From JALORV01 sp963775635 (GTDB taxonomy: Bacteria > Pseudomonadota > Gammaproteobacteria > Burkholderiales > Burkholderiaceae_F), in assembly GCA_963775635.1 (NCBI GenBank), contig CAVZJO010000016.1:372001-436000 (forward strand): a DNA stretch of 64,000 bases. The letters run 5' to 3'. The position numbers and the translations under genes were made by a program. Each line of letters opens with the position of its first letter. Position 1 is the stretch's first letter. Under the pieces are notes generated by a model. That model had not been told where the DNA came from, did not search any database, and saw nothing but the letters and a program-made list of their open reading frames with translations. This document shows positions 8,791 through 18,511 of the stretch, one piece after another.

Positions 8791-10870
8791 TCAGCCGGTG
8801 AGGAGGCGCTTGATCTCCTCGAGCGGATTCGTTTTCAGAACGTCGAGCAGGTTGTTGAACCGGTCGGTCCACAGCGAATACGCGGGTGTGGCAGCGAGCG
8901 GCTCGGCCACCGTCAGCGCTTCGGCCGAAAATGGCTCGCTCGTCCGGGAAATCAGCACCCAGTCCGACATCGACGCCGGTTCCGGCGGATGGTCGCTGAC
9001 GAGGCGAATCTGCAGTCCCTCGGCGGCCGCGATGTTCGCCAGGACCGGCTTGAGATCCAGAAAGCGGTTCGAAATGTGCACCGCGAGAATGCCGTCAGGC
9101 GCCAGATGCTGCATGTACAACCGGATAGCCTCGCGCGTGATCAGGTGGACCGGGATCGAATCACTGGAAAATGCGTCGATCGCCAGGACGATCGAATCGC
9201 TGCGGTGAACCCTGCTCGATCTCGCGTTCCATCGACAGTCGGGCGTCGCCGATTGCAAATTCCAGCTTGCCCGAGGTTGCGCCGAGGTACCCGAACTCGC
9301 TGCGCGCGAGCTTCAGCACGTCGGGATCAAGTTCATAGAAGCGGACCACGTCACCCGCGCGGCCATACGCGGACAGCGTGCCAACGCCCAGCCCGACCAC
9401 CCCGATCCGAACCGGACCGGCCACCTGTTTCGCCTCGATCGCGCGGCCGACACCCGATGTTCGCGCGTAGTAGGTGCCGGGTTCGAGCCGGTCGGGCCCG
9501 ATAGTGAACTGCTCGCCGTGCAGGATCACCCCATGCAGCAGGCGCCGAACTTGCAGGTCGCCACTGCCCTGCTCGCGCACGCGCAGCGTGCCGTAGAAAT
9601 TCCGCTGCATGAATACCACGTCGTTGCGCATGAACTGCAGGTATTCGCCCGCATACCATAGCGTCGCGAGTGAGGCGACGATCGCTGGCCCGACCAGCCA
9701 CTTATTGCGCCAGGCGACGACGACCGCGAGGCCGGCGAGCAGCACGAGCGCCACCGGCAGTTCAAGATAGGTCGGAAAGATGCGAGGCGCCACGAGTCCG
9801 ACGAACAGTCCGCCGAGCGCTCCGCCGAGCGAGATGATCAGGTAAAACTGCGTCAGATAGCGCGGAGCCGGCTTGCGGTGCGCCAGTTCGCCGTTGCAGA
9901 ACAGCGCCGCCATCATCATGCCTAACGTGTAAAGCGGTACGGCGACGCCGACATCGAGTACGCCGCGCGACGCCGACAGGCCCGCGGCCATGCCGACAAT
10001 CAACAACAGCGTCAGGAACAGCCACCAGTTCTGCTCGTACCAGCCGCGTCCGCCGCGGCCTTCGAAGGCAACCACGAAGGTCAGCAGGTACAGCGACAGC
10101 GGCAGCACCCACAGGAACGGCACCGACGCGATGTTCTGCGTGATGTGGTTGGTCGAAGCCAGCAGGACGATCGAACCGAGCGCAGAAAACCCCAGCCATA
10201 GTGCGACGTCGCGCATCCCGGGCGGCGCAGCCGCGTCGGGACCGGCAGCCTCGGATCGAGCGGCGACCGGCAGTGCGTGCGGCGCGGCGTCGCTCTTGCC
10301 TGCCTGCCAGGCCGATGCCGCGCAGGCGGCTGCGAACAACGCGTAGGCCGCACTCCAGACCGCCGATTGAACGGTCGAACTGGCGAACGGCTCGATCGCG
10401 AAAGGGAAGGCTAGCAACCCGATCAGCGAGCCGAAGTTGGACAGCGCGAACAGGCGATACACGGACTTTTCGGGGAACCTCGGTGCGACCCACTTCTGCA
10501 ACAGCGGCCCGGTCGTCGACAACAGGAAATAGGGCAGCCCGATAGTGGCAAGCAGCAGCACGATGATGCGCAGCGCGGCGTCGGCGTCGGCCGCCGGCTT
10601 CAGCGAGGCGCTGGGGACGATCGGCAGAAACAGCAGGCTCGCGAGCAGCAGCGCGATGTGGAGCCGCGCCTGCGTGCGCGGCGCGAGGTGGCGCGTGACA
10701 AGGTGAGCGTAGGTGTAGCCGGCCAGCAGAACCACCTGGAAGAACACCATGCAGGTGATCCAAACGGCCGAGCTGCCACCGAACCACGGCAGGATCTGCT
10801 TGGCGATGATCGGCTGCACCAGGAACAGTAGAAACGCCGACAGCAGAATGGTCGAAGCGAACAGCAGCAT
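8791..10870 (-). pseudogene. Fused MFS-like / spermidine synthase protein, frameshifted
   Basis: After one correction the gene encodes a 692-residue protein: an N-terminal hydrophobic half (about residues 1-430, roughly twelve transmembrane segments, beginning MLLFASTILLSAFLLFLVQP) and a C-terminal spermidine-synthase-like methyltransferase fold (VGLGVGTLSAYGRAGD, then FYELDPDVL). The frame changes at about 9190. Skipping one base after RFD restores VLAIDAFSSDSIPVHL, the expected continuation. Bacterial fusions of this kind are common, but genuine aminopropyltransferase activity has rarely been shown, so polyamine synthesis should not be assumed. The upstream fragment alone would be 569 residues and lose the end of the catalytic domain. 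Confidence 0.82.
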
Positions 10871-10974
10871 GGCGATGGCCGCGGTGGCCGAACTCGGAGG
10901 CGCGCGATTGTAAGCTGGGCTTCACTGCTGCATGCGAATACCGGCACAGCCGATCGCGTACAAGGAGCGCCTCG

Positions 10975-12465
10975 CTAATTCGGCGCGTGGATGTTGTTGC
11001 CTGCCACGCAGGAATCGACGTCGGTGCCGAACGAGACCCGGTCCAGCCCGGTGGTCGCGCTGTTGTTGATGACGCCGACGAATTGCCTGACGCCCCCGGT
11101 GAAGCTCGCGCTGCGCGCGGCTCGCCCGTAAGGGTCGCTGAACCAGAGCGTTGCGCCGCCGCCGTTGCTGATGCGCGTCAGCCCGACGTCGACGCTGCGC
11201 CGGCAACCGTTGAAGGGGCTTAGCGGATCGTCGTACGCAACGCGGTTGATGCGTGGTGTGGCCGGGCCGTTGGGGGCGATGGCCTGGCATTCGGGCCCGC
11301 GCGCACTCCTGGTGACTTGGGCCGCGAGCAGCGGATCGTCGACCACGAAGCCGTTTGCGGCGATGCCGATGTAGCAAAGGTCGATCGTGCGGGCCACACC
11401 GTCGAAGCGTGCGACATCGAAGTAACGCGAGGCGGACCGGACGTTGAAAGCGGGGTCGAGAAAGACGAGTTCGGTCGCATCGGTGCGCGATAGGGTGACC
11501 CCGGAATACCAGGTCTCCGACAGTCCGGCATCGAAGTTGGATGTCTGCCCGACCGGAACGAGAACGGCCGCGTAAACGTTGTCGGCCACCGGGATCACCC
11601 GGCCGCGCTCGGTGCCGCCGTTCGGCGAAGTGATCGGCTGGGCCGTGCCGAAACGCACCGTCGTGAAGGTGCCGTCGGTCTGCGCCACCGCGAACTCGTC
11701 CGGGTTGCCGAAAGTCGCCATCACGCTGACGTACGCCTTGCCGCCGTAGGTCGGTGCGTCGTTGCCGCGGCTGCAGTCGATCGCGTACAGCACTTCCTGC
11801 AGATTACTGGCGAACGCGTCGGCCGAATGCGTGTCCTGGTTCAGCGTGGTGAGGACGTCGCACACCATGTCGAACGTCTGCTGCACTCCGTTCACCGTGC
11901 GGGTGCGGACAACGCCATTTTCCCAGGAGATCTTGTAGGCGACGTGCGACTGCACGCGGTCGCTCTCGCCGATGCCATTGGCGCTGTTGTATGCGCGCAG
12001 TTGTTCGGCGACGTAACCGAACGGAATGCCGCTGGCATCGCGTTCGCTGGTATCGATCGTGCCGTCGCCGTTCAGGTCGTACGCATAGTGGGTGCGAAGC
12101 GCATCCCACTGAGCTGAGCCACGCGGATCGCGTCCGTGTTCGTGACCGAAGGTGCACGTTTGCGTTGTCGCTGGATCGGATGCGGTCGGCGGATGCCAGG
12201 TCGGATATTTCTTGCCGTCGGGCCCGATGACGTAGTAGGTGTCGTGGAATGCTTGCGTGCAGGTGTCGACGCCGGCGACCGGCGTCCAGCGGCCCATCGC
12301 CGCGGAATTCGGCCGGTCACCGGGAGCAGTTCCGCCACCCGACCCGGAAGCGGGATCGCCTTCGCAGGATACGAGCGCCTCTCCTGTCAGCAGGAAGATG
12401 GCGACCAGCGGTGCGGTTGTGCGCAGGGCTGCGCGCAGCCGGAGCATCGTGCGGTCGTCTTTCAT
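10975..12465 (-). CDS. Large predicted lipoprotein of unknown function with EF-hand-like motif
   Basis: This 496-residue protein has a basic start, a hydrophobic stretch and a possible lipobox (LVSC) near residue 34, then a Gly/Ser-rich linker, so export and lipid anchoring are likely. Near residue 132 the sequence DLNGDGTIDTSE matches the DxNxDGxxD calcium-binding loop of EF-hand and dockerin proteins. Conserved cysteines are scattered through the mature region (for example DTCTQAF, MVCDVL, IDCSRG, NGCRRS). I do not recognise the family. An internal ATG seven codons downstream is an alternative start. It lies six bases upstream of nothing coding on its 5' side, since the DUF2905 stop is at 12472, so the two are probably co-transcribed. 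Confidence 0.7.
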   Translation of the reverse strand: MKDDRTMLRLRAALRTTAPLVAIFLLTGEALVSCEGDPASGSGGGTAPGDRPNSAAMGRWTPVAGVDTCTQAFHDTYYVIGPDGKKYPTWHPPTASDPATTQTCTFGHEHGRDPRGSAQWDALRTHYAYDLNGDGTIDTSERDASGIPFGYVAEQLRAYNSANGIGESDRVQSHVAYKISWENGVVRTRTVNGVQQTFDMVCDVLTTLNQDTHSADAFASNLQEVLYAIDCSRGNDAPTYGGKAYVSVMATFGNPDEFAVAQTDGTFTTVRFGTAQPITSPNGGTERGRVIPVADNVYAAVLVPVGQTSNFDAGLSETWYSGVTLSRTDATELVFLDPAFNVRSASRYFDVARFDGVARTIDLCYIGIAANGFVVDDPLLAAQVTRSARGPECQAIAPNGPATPRINRVAYDDPLSPFNGCRRSVDVGLTRISNGGGATLWFSDPYGRAARSASFTGGVRQFVGVINNSATTGLDRVSFGTDVDSCVAGNNIHAPN

Positions 12466-12471
12466 GCCGTG

Positions 12472-12684
12472 TCAGCGTCGCAGCAGCCAGATGATCAGCG
12501 TCACGATCAGCGAGAGGACGATCGAGACCACGATCGAACTCGTCAGCGGGAAGTGAAATGAAAAGCCTTCGCGTTGAACGTGAAAATCTCCAGGCAGGCG
12601 GCCGAGGCCGAGTCGTGTCAGCCAGGGCCAGACGACGCCGAGCGCGAAGAGAACGAGACCCGCGGTGATCAGTAGCCGTTGCAT
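12472..12684 (-). CDS. DUF2905 small membrane protein
   Basis: The 70-residue protein has two transmembrane helices separated by GRLPGDFHVQREGFSFHFPL, the hallmark of the DUF2905 family: a Leu-Pro-Gly-Asp turn followed by a beta-like segment. The first helix spans about residues 4-24 and the second 46-66, and it ends in two arginines. Family members are widespread two-helix inner-membrane proteins of unknown role. The start at 12684 gives the family N-terminus MQRLLITAG; a longer frame to 12765 would add an unconserved extension. It follows topB by 77 bases and precedes the lipoprotein gene by six bases, on the same strand. Confidence 0.88.
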   Translation of the reverse strand: MQRLLITAGLVLFALGVVWPWLTRLGLGRLPGDFHVQREGFSFHFPLTSSIVVSIVLSLIVTLIIWLLRR

Positions 12685-12761
12685 GAATCCAGCATAGCCG
12701 AGCGCCGCGACGACGGCATTGGCCGGCGGTGCATACGGCCGGACTAGCGCGCGGCCGGGAA

Positions 12762-15479
12762 TCAACGGCGCGCGGGCTTCGTCACCTTGTGGACCGGCGC
12801 CTTGGCAGGGGTTTTGGGGGCGACTTTGGTTGCGCGCTTGACGGTGGCCGCGCGGGCCGACGTCTTCGATGACGCCGTGCGCTTGCTGGCCGCGGCCGGA
12901 GCGGTGGCAACCTCGATGGCCGCCGCGGCGCGAACAGCAGACCGCGAAGCGGGCTTGACCGATGCGCCGGTGGCACTCGCATCGACCGCCGGACGCGTCG
13001 CCGTCTTGCTCGCGGACTTGGCCGAGGCCTTGGGGGGGCGGGGCTCGAACTCGAAGCCCGTGCTGCCGTCGGGCTTGCGCACCAAATAGGCGGCGAACTT
13101 GCGGCGCGTGCGATTGGACACGAAGCCTCGCAGCACATCGGTACGACCCTGCGCGAGCAGCTTTTCCATCTGCGCGCGCTCGATCGGCTGCTGCAGGATC
13201 ACTTTCCCCGAGCGGAAATCACAACTGCGGTCGGGCCCGGTCGAACGTTCGCACAGGTAGTTCATCGGCTGCTCGAACACGCGGCCACCGCATTTCGGGC
13301 ACGCCCCAACCGGGTGCTGGCCGCTGAAGTCGATGGCGGCACCATTGCCTTCGTCAGCCGCGGCCTGTCCAAAGTCGAACTCGAGCTTGAATTCGGGTGT
13401 CAGTTTGAGCACCGCCGAAAATGGCCGCCCCATTTTGCTGATGAAACCCGACATTGGGCCGATCGTGCCTTCACGCAGGAGTTCTTCGACCTCGTCGATC
13501 TCGAACGAGCGGCTGCCCGGATGTTTCGGTATCGAAAAGTCGCACTTGGTGCAGGCAAAGCGCCGGTAGTTTTCCACGACCGTCTTGCCGCACTTCGGGC
13601 ACGGCGTCGCGAGCTGCGCCGGGTCCTCGATCGGCACCGTGTCCGATTCGTAGCTCTTGGCGTGCTTGACGATCTTGCGCGTCATGCCGGCGATCTCGCG
13701 CATGAAAAGATCGCGCTTGAGCTTGCCACGCTCCATCTGCGCCAGCTTGAACTCCCATTCGCCGGTCAGCTCAGGGGCCGTCAGCTCGGGCACGTCAAGG
13801 CCTTTCAGCAGAGTCATCAGATCGAACGCCTTGTGTGTCGGCCGCAGGTCCTTGCCGTCACGCACGATGTAGCGCTGGTCGATCAGGTTCTCGATGATCT
13901 GCGCGCGGGTAGCGGGCGTGCCGAGTCCTTTCCCGGCCATTGCCGCACGCAGTTCGTCATCCTCGATCAGCTTGCCCGCCCCCTCCATTGCCGTCAGCAG
14001 GGTGGCCTCGGTGTAGCGCGGCGGAGGCCGTGTGGCGACCGGTACCGACTCGATCGCGCTGGTGTGGACCTTCTCGTCCGGCTCGACCTTCACCAGCGAG
14101 CCCTGCTCCTCGACCGCTTCGCGGCCGTAAATGGCGAGCCAGCCGGGCTCGGTCAAGACCTTGCCATCGGTCTTGAACGCGTGGCTCACGACTCGCGTAA
14201 TGCGCGTCGTCACCAGGTACTCGGCTGCCGGGAAGAAGACGGCGAGGAAGCGTTTGACAACCAGGTCATACAGCTTCGCCTCGACCTCGGAAAGATGCCC
14301 CGGCGTCTGCAGCGTCGGAATAATGGCGAAGTGATCGGAGATCTTGGTGTTGTCGAAGATCCGCCTATTCGGCCGCACCCATCCGCTCTGCTGAACGCGC
14401 TTCGCGAAAGGCTTGTAGACAGACTGCGCCGCGAGCGAATCGACCGTCTTCTTGACGACGGCGACATAGTCCTCGGGCAGCGCGCGGGCGTCGGTCCGCG
14501 GGTACGTCAGCACCTTGTGCCTTTCGTACAGCGCCTGCGCGATCGACAGGGTGGTCTTTGCCGAGAAGCCGAACTTCCCGTTGGCCTCGCGTTGCAGCGA
14601 GGTGAGGTCGAACAGCAGCGGCGAAAGCTGAGTGCTCGGCTTTGCTTCGTCAGTGACGTCGCCGGGCTTTCCCCTGCACGCGGCAACGATGGCGACGGCC
14701 TTCGCCTCCTCCCACAGGCGTTCCGCGCGCGCATCCGGATCGTCGGACTTCCTGAATGCCTCGTCGATCCAGCGACCTTCGTATGAGCCGGCCATCGCAT
14801 CGAACGTAGCGCGCACTTCCCAATAGTCGCGCGAGACGAAGCGCCGGATCTTTTCCTCGCGCTCGGCAATGATCGCGAGCGTCGGTGTCTGCACGCGGCC
14901 GACGGTGGTCAGGTAGAAACCGCCTTCCTTGCTGTTAAAGGCGGTCATCGCGCGTGTGCCGTTGATCCCCACCAGCCAGTCGGCCTCCGAGCGGCTGCGG
15001 GCCGCATCGGCCAGCGGCAGCATCTCGTCGTCGCTGCGCAATGCTTCGAACGATTCGCGTATGCCGGACTGAGTCATCGACTGCAGCCATAGCCGACGCA
15101 CAGGCTGGCGAGCTTTCGCCGCCTGCACGATATAGCGGAAGATAAGTTCGCCCTCGCGGCCCGCGTCGCAGGCGTTGATCAGTTCAACGACGTCCTTGCG
15201 CTTGATCAGCTTCAACAGCACCTTGAGGCGCGACTCGGCCTTGGCGATCGGAGCCAGCTCAAAATGCGGCGGGATCACCGGCAGATGCGTAAAGGTCCAC
15301 TTGCCGCGCTTGACGTCGTGCGACTCGGGCGCCTTCAATTCCAGCAGATGGCCCACCGCGGACGACAGCACGTGGCGATCGCTCTCGTAGTAGTCCTGCT
15401 GCTTGGTAAAGCCGCCCAGTGCGCGCGCGATGTCGGCGGCGACGGATGGCTTCTCGGCGATGATCAGGGCTTTGGACAT
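12762..15479 (-). CDS. topB: DNA topoisomerase III (type IA)
   Basis: The 905-residue enzyme begins MSKALIIAEKPSVAADIARA (Toprim) and has DACDAGREGELIFRY with metal-binding acidic residues and YPRTDARALPEDY containing the catalytic tyrosine at about residue 326. Two zinc-ribbon-like segments follow (CPKCGKTVVENYRRFACTKC and CPKCGG...C...C). The last ~80 residues are a Lys/Ala-rich low-complexity tail that probably binds DNA. It relaxes and decatenates DNA by cutting one strand at a time. Its length exceeds E. coli TopB (about 650) because of the C-terminal domains. The ATG has no recognisable ribosome-binding site: a hairpin followed by a T-rich run ends just before it. Confidence 0.95.
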   Translation of the reverse strand: MSKALIIAEKPSVAADIARALGGFTKQQDYYESDRHVLSSAVGHLLELKAPESHDVKRGKWTFTHLPVIPPHFELAPIAKAESRLKVLLKLIKRKDVVELINACDAGREGELIFRYIVQAAKARQPVRRLWLQSMTQSGIRESFEALRSDDEMLPLADAARSRSEADWLVGINGTRAMTAFNSKEGGFYLTTVGRVQTPTLAIIAEREEKIRRFVSRDYWEVRATFDAMAGSYEGRWIDEAFRKSDDPDARAERLWEEAKAVAIVAACRGKPGDVTDEAKPSTQLSPLLFDLTSLQREANGKFGFSAKTTLSIAQALYERHKVLTYPRTDARALPEDYVAVVKKTVDSLAAQSVYKPFAKRVQQSGWVRPNRRIFDNTKISDHFAIIPTLQTPGHLSEVEAKLYDLVVKRFLAVFFPAAEYLVTTRITRVVSHAFKTDGKVLTEPGWLAIYGREAVEEQGSLVKVEPDEKVHTSAIESVPVATRPPPRYTEATLLTAMEGAGKLIEDDELRAAMAGKGLGTPATRAQIIENLIDQRYIVRDGKDLRPTHKAFDLMTLLKGLDVPELTAPELTGEWEFKLAQMERGKLKRDLFMREIAGMTRKIVKHAKSYESDTVPIEDPAQLATPCPKCGKTVVENYRRFACTKCDFSIPKHPGSRSFEIDEVEELLREGTIGPMSGFISKMGRPFSAVLKLTPEFKLEFDFGQAAADEGNGAAIDFSGQHPVGACPKCGGRVFEQPMNYLCERSTGPDRSCDFRSGKVILQQPIERAQMEKLLAQGRTDVLRGFVSNRTRRKFAAYLVRKPDGSTGFEFEPRPPKASAKSASKTATRPAVDASATGASVKPASRSAVRAAAAIEVATAPAAASKRTASSKTSARAATVKRATKVAPKTPAKAPVHKVTKPARR

Positions 15480-15483
15480 GCAG

Positions 15484-15510
15484 AAAAAGAAGCCGCCGGT
15501 TTCCGGCGGC
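15484..15510 (-). terminator. Intrinsic terminator directly in front of the topB start codon
   Basis: On the minus strand an 8-bp perfect GC stem (GCCGCCGG / CCGGCGGC, loop AAA) is followed by TTCTTTTT, ending about five bases before the topB ATG. This is a textbook Rho-independent terminator shape. It would stop transcripts arriving from smg, so topB needs either readthrough (attenuation) or a promoter so close that the message is nearly leaderless. No ribosome-binding site remains between hairpin and start codon. Confidence 0.7.
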
Positions 15511-15522
15511 GAGCTCGTCGAT

Positions 15523-15564
15523 GGACCTCAAATAGGCTTGAAAGCAATGCCGAGGTCCTTTTTT
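15523..15564 (+). terminator. Plus-strand hairpin with T6 tract in the smg-topB gap
   Basis: GGACCTC (15523-15529) pairs with GAGGTCC (15552-15558), with an inner GGCTT/AA-GCC pairing in the loop, and is followed by six Ts (15559-15564). It reads as an intrinsic terminator on the plus strand, yet no plus-strand gene leads into it; anything it terminates would be antisense to the start of topB. On the minus strand the same stem is preceded by A6 and could be part of the topB leader structure. Confidence 0.35.
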
Positions 15565-15657
15565 CAGGATAACAACGAAACGCGACCGTTACGCAAGTGC
15601 CGGGCGCATCAGGGAAATTCTCGATTTGCGCCCGATGGCGCGCGAATCAAGCCCGCC

Positions 15658-16116
15658 TCAGTGCAAGTCGCGCTCCGAGCCGTCGTGCAGCAGCTCTTCG
15701 AGCAGCAGCACATCGATATCGGCCTGCTGGCTCCACAGCACAATCAGGACGATCACCTTGATCATGTCGAGCGGGATCGGCGTGTCTTCGACCGCCAGTG
15801 CACGCTCGATGACGATTTCCCGCTGGGTGGGCGTCAGCTGTCCGGCATGCTCGAGGAAGGTCAAAAAGCCGATCGACTCGGCACCGAGTCGTTCCACTTC
15901 GAGCGCTGCGTAGATGCGGAATGCGCGGTCACCCTCGGGGCCCACCGCGATCGACTGCTGGGTGACCTCGTCAAGCCCCTGCAGCCAGGCAAGTGCCTCG
16001 CTGATCTCCTCGTCGTCGAAACCGGCCGCGGTGAGCTTGCGGGAGAGTGAGTCGGCGTCCGGGCACGCCTGGGGCGCGCCGTAGTTTTCGTACAGATAGA
16101 CGAGGACGTCGAACAC
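15658..16116 (-). CDS. smg: Smg family protein (DUF494)
   Basis: The 152-residue protein matches the Smg/DUF494 family over its whole length: it begins MFDVLVYLYENY, has an acidic helical middle with FDDEEISEALAWLQGL, and ends with the helix IPLDMIKVIVLIVLWSQ before a negatively charged tail. Smg is a conserved proteobacterial protein classically found beside dprA; its biochemical role is not established. Here it lies 44 bases downstream of dprA on the same strand, in the expected order, and is followed by the terminator in front of topB. Only the family assignment is firm. Confidence 0.92.
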   Translation of the reverse strand: MFDVLVYLYENYGAPQACPDADSLSRKLTAAGFDDEEISEALAWLQGLDEVTQQSIAVGPEGDRAFRIYAALEVERLGAESIGFLTFLEHAGQLTPTQREIVIERALAVEDTPIPLDMIKVIVLIVLWSQQADIDVLLLEELLHDGSERDLH

Positions 16117-16160
16117 GTTGCGCGAACTCTATGCGAGCGCCGATCGGCTGTAAAGACCCA

Positions 16161-17255
16161 TTACCTCAACCTTTGGTAGCGGTTACCGGGTAGACGCTCA
16201 ATATCTTGGGCCAGTTCGAGTTCGAGCAATGCCGCCGCGAGCATGGCGGCATCGCGGCCGGTGCGCTCGGCCAGCGCGTCGAGACCGACGGGGTCGTGCC
16301 CGATATGCGCCAGCAGTTCGCTGTGCTCGCCTGGTTCGACCACCTGCGGTGCAGGCGCCGCGATGCGCTCGAGCCCTAGGTCTTCGGCGATGTCGTGCGC
16401 CGATTCGACCAGCTTGGCGCCCTCGCGGATCAGCCGGTGGCATCCGCGCGCCACCGGCGAATGGATCGATCCCGGGATCGCGAACACCTCGCGCCCTGCG
16501 TCGGCTGCCAGACGCGCGGTGATCAAAGAACCCGAACGCAACGCTGCCTCGACCACCAGCACGCCGCGAGAAAGTCCGGCGATGACGCGGTTTCGTCGAG
16601 GAAAGTTGTGGGCGATGGCTGGTGTTCGCAACGGAAACTCCGACACCACCACGCCCTCGTCGCGAATGCGCTGCGTCAGCGCACGGTTACTGGCAGGATA
16701 GACCGCGTCGACGCCGGTGCCGACCACGGCGATGGTGCTCGCATCGCTGTCGGCATCGAGCGCGCCGCGATGTGCCGCCGCATCGATGCCGAGCGCGAGG
16801 CCGCTGACGATGGTCACGCCAACTTTCGCAAGCGCACCCGCAAAGTCCTCCGCGTGCGCCACGCCTTGCCGCGTCGCGTTTCGACTGCCGACGATCGCCA
16901 GCGCCGGCCGGCTCAGCAACTCGACGCGTCCGACGGCAAACAGCACCGGAGGTGGATCTGGCGTGGCGAGCAGGAGCGGCGGATAGTCCGCGTCGGCGAG
17001 GGAGATCAAGGCGTGACGCGGCGAGCTGGCGAGCCAGTGTTCAGTGGACGCGATGATGGAGTCGATTTCCGCCGTCGGTGGCGCCGCCAGCAGGTGGGCC
17101 AACGGTTCGGGTATGACTTTGGTCAGCGCTGGGAAGCCGCTCGCAAAGATTGCGTCGGGCAGACCGAAGACGCCCAGCAGGTGACGCGCAGTGCGCGGGC
17201 CGATGCCAGGCGTGGCGATCAACCGCAACCATGCAGCGCGTTCCTCCGCCTGCAT
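16161..17255 (-). CDS. dprA: DNA processing protein DprA
   Basis: The 364-residue protein has the DprA architecture: an N-terminal helix-hairpin-helix/SAM-like segment (TPGIGPRTARHLLGVFG), the central Rossmann-like domain with AIVGSRNATRQG, IVSGLALGIDAAAHRGAL and VVGTGVDAVYPASNRAL, then FPRRNRVIAGLSRGVLVVEA, and a small C-terminal winged-helix-like domain. DprA binds incoming single-stranded DNA during natural transformation and loads RecA on it, in the cytoplasm. It sits 23 bases downstream of the LysM gene and upstream of smg, on the same strand, so one transcript is likely. Confidence 0.95.
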   Translation of the reverse strand: MQAEERAAWLRLIATPGIGPRTARHLLGVFGLPDAIFASGFPALTKVIPEPLAHLLAAPPTAEIDSIIASTEHWLASSPRHALISLADADYPPLLLATPDPPPVLFAVGRVELLSRPALAIVGSRNATRQGVAHAEDFAGALAKVGVTIVSGLALGIDAAAHRGALDADSDASTIAVVGTGVDAVYPASNRALTQRIRDEGVVVSEFPLRTPAIAHNFPRRNRVIAGLSRGVLVVEAALRSGSLITARLAADAGREVFAIPGSIHSPVARGCHRLIREGAKLVESAHDIAEDLGLERIAAPAPQVVEPGEHSELLAHIGHDPVGLDALAERTGRDAAMLAAALLELELAQDIERLPGNRYQRLR

Positions 17256-17278
17256 GGACTGGGCTCGGGTGGGACGCG

Positions 17279-18511
17279 CTATTGAGGAGCGGGCATCGGC
17301 CGCAGCGGCTGGCGCAGCACGCGGTCCGCCTCGCTCTCCGTTGTGCTGAGTCGCGGCAGATCGAGCGCGTCGGTCGGACTGGATGCGCGGTCACCGACTT
17401 CCACCGGCTGCGTACCCCGTTGGATCAGCGCGTACGAAATCGTCGGGAACACGCGGAACACGAAGCTGAGGCCGATCTGCTCGTCCGGCAATTTGACGAA
17501 CTGGCGGCCCGACACCGTGCGATCGGCGATCGTGTCGCCGGCGCGCCAGAGCTGCAGCGTGTCGCCGACCGTTAGCCCCTGGTTGGTGCCGCGGTTCAAC
17601 GTGATGATCTGGCCACCGCCGGCAAAGCGCACGCCGTCGTAGATCGCGATAACCCGCGCCTCGATCGGCGAGTCAGGTAGCTTCGGCACGTAGCTGATCA
17701 GCGGCTGCGGTTCGATCGGCACCAGCCGGTCGCCAACTCCGATCTCCTGTTTGGCTTCCTGGACGTGCACGGTCGCCACTTCGCCTGGCCGGCTGACATT
17801 GACAGTGCCGAGGTAATGCGCCTCGTAGGCGATCGGCGACTTGCGGTTCACATCGTCCGGGTCGTACAGCGCCTTCAGCGGCCGATAGGCGCTGTAGTTG
17901 ACGATCGCGTCGTCGGTGATGCCGCGCACATACGCGCTGTCGCCGCGCCCGACCCACACGCGACCTGCCTGGGTCGCGACCACGCGTGGGGCGTTGTTCA
18001 GTGCGGCGGCCTCGAGCACGAGCGGCTTCGACAGGAACGGCTGGATCAGGTTGGTCGGGATGCTCAGAATCGCGGGGCGGTCCGAGGTGATGTCACGGAT
18101 GGTCGGCTGTAGCTTGCCTTCGCCCGACGGGCCACCACCAGCGCCCGCAATTTCCAGTCGCGCTCGGCCGCCTTCCTTGACCAGCCGGAGTTCCTGGCCC
18201 GGATAAATCAGGTGCGGGTTGGCGATCTGGGTCTTGTTCATGCCCCACAGCTCGGGCCAGCGCCACGGGCTCGTGAGGTACATCTTCGACAGTTCCCACA
18301 GAGTGTCGCCGCGCTTGATCGTGTAGCTTTCCGGCGCGTCCGGCGCAAGTGCCGACAGCGGCACTCCGGCCTGCGCCACCTGGTCGGCGAGCCCGCGCTG
18401 CTCGGGGGTCACTGGCCATCGGCCGTTAGCCGATTGCGCGAGCGTTGAGCCGGCGGCCATCAGACCGAGTCCGGCCACGGCGGCAAGTACGCCCATGCTA
18501 GTCTTCTTCAT
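17279..18511 (-). CDS. Secreted LysM peptidoglycan-binding protein
   Basis: The start at 18511 gives MKKTSMGVLAAVAGLG and is preceded by a good ribosome-binding site (GAGGGAG); a longer open frame upstream is not used. The 410-residue product has a Sec signal peptide cleaved near STLAQS (about residue 26) and a LysM domain at about residues 65-115 (YTIKRGDTLWELSKMYLTSP, later ANPHLIYPGQEL). The rest is beta-rich with no recognised catalytic motif. It should be exported and bind peptidoglycan. Such a LysM gene just before dprA is usual in betaproteobacteria. It is divergent from def across a 336-base gap. Confidence 0.9.
   Translation of the reverse strand: MKKTSMGVLAAVAGLGLMAAGSTLAQSANGRWPVTPEQRGLADQVAQAGVPLSALAPDAPESYTIKRGDTLWELSKMYLTSPWRWPELWGMNKTQIANPHLIYPGQELRLVKEGGRARLEIAGAGGGPSGEGKLQPTIRDITSDRPAILSIPTNLIQPFLSKPLVLEAAALNNAPRVVATQAGRVWVGRGDSAYVRGITDDAIVNYSAYRPLKALYDPDDVNRKSPIAYEAHYLGTVNVSRPGEVATVHVQEAKQEIGVGDRLVPIEPQPLISYVPKLPDSPIEARVIAIYDGVRFAGGGQIITLNRGTNQGLTVGDTLQLWRAGDTIADRTVSGRQFVKLPDEQIGLSFVFRVFPTISYALIQRGTQPVEVGDRASSPTDALDLPRLSTTESEADRVLRQPLRPMPAPQ

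Noticed and set aside
13314..14786. Long plus-strand open frame inside topB
   Set aside because: Antisense shadow of the topoisomerase motifs, with no family match and no ribosome-binding site.
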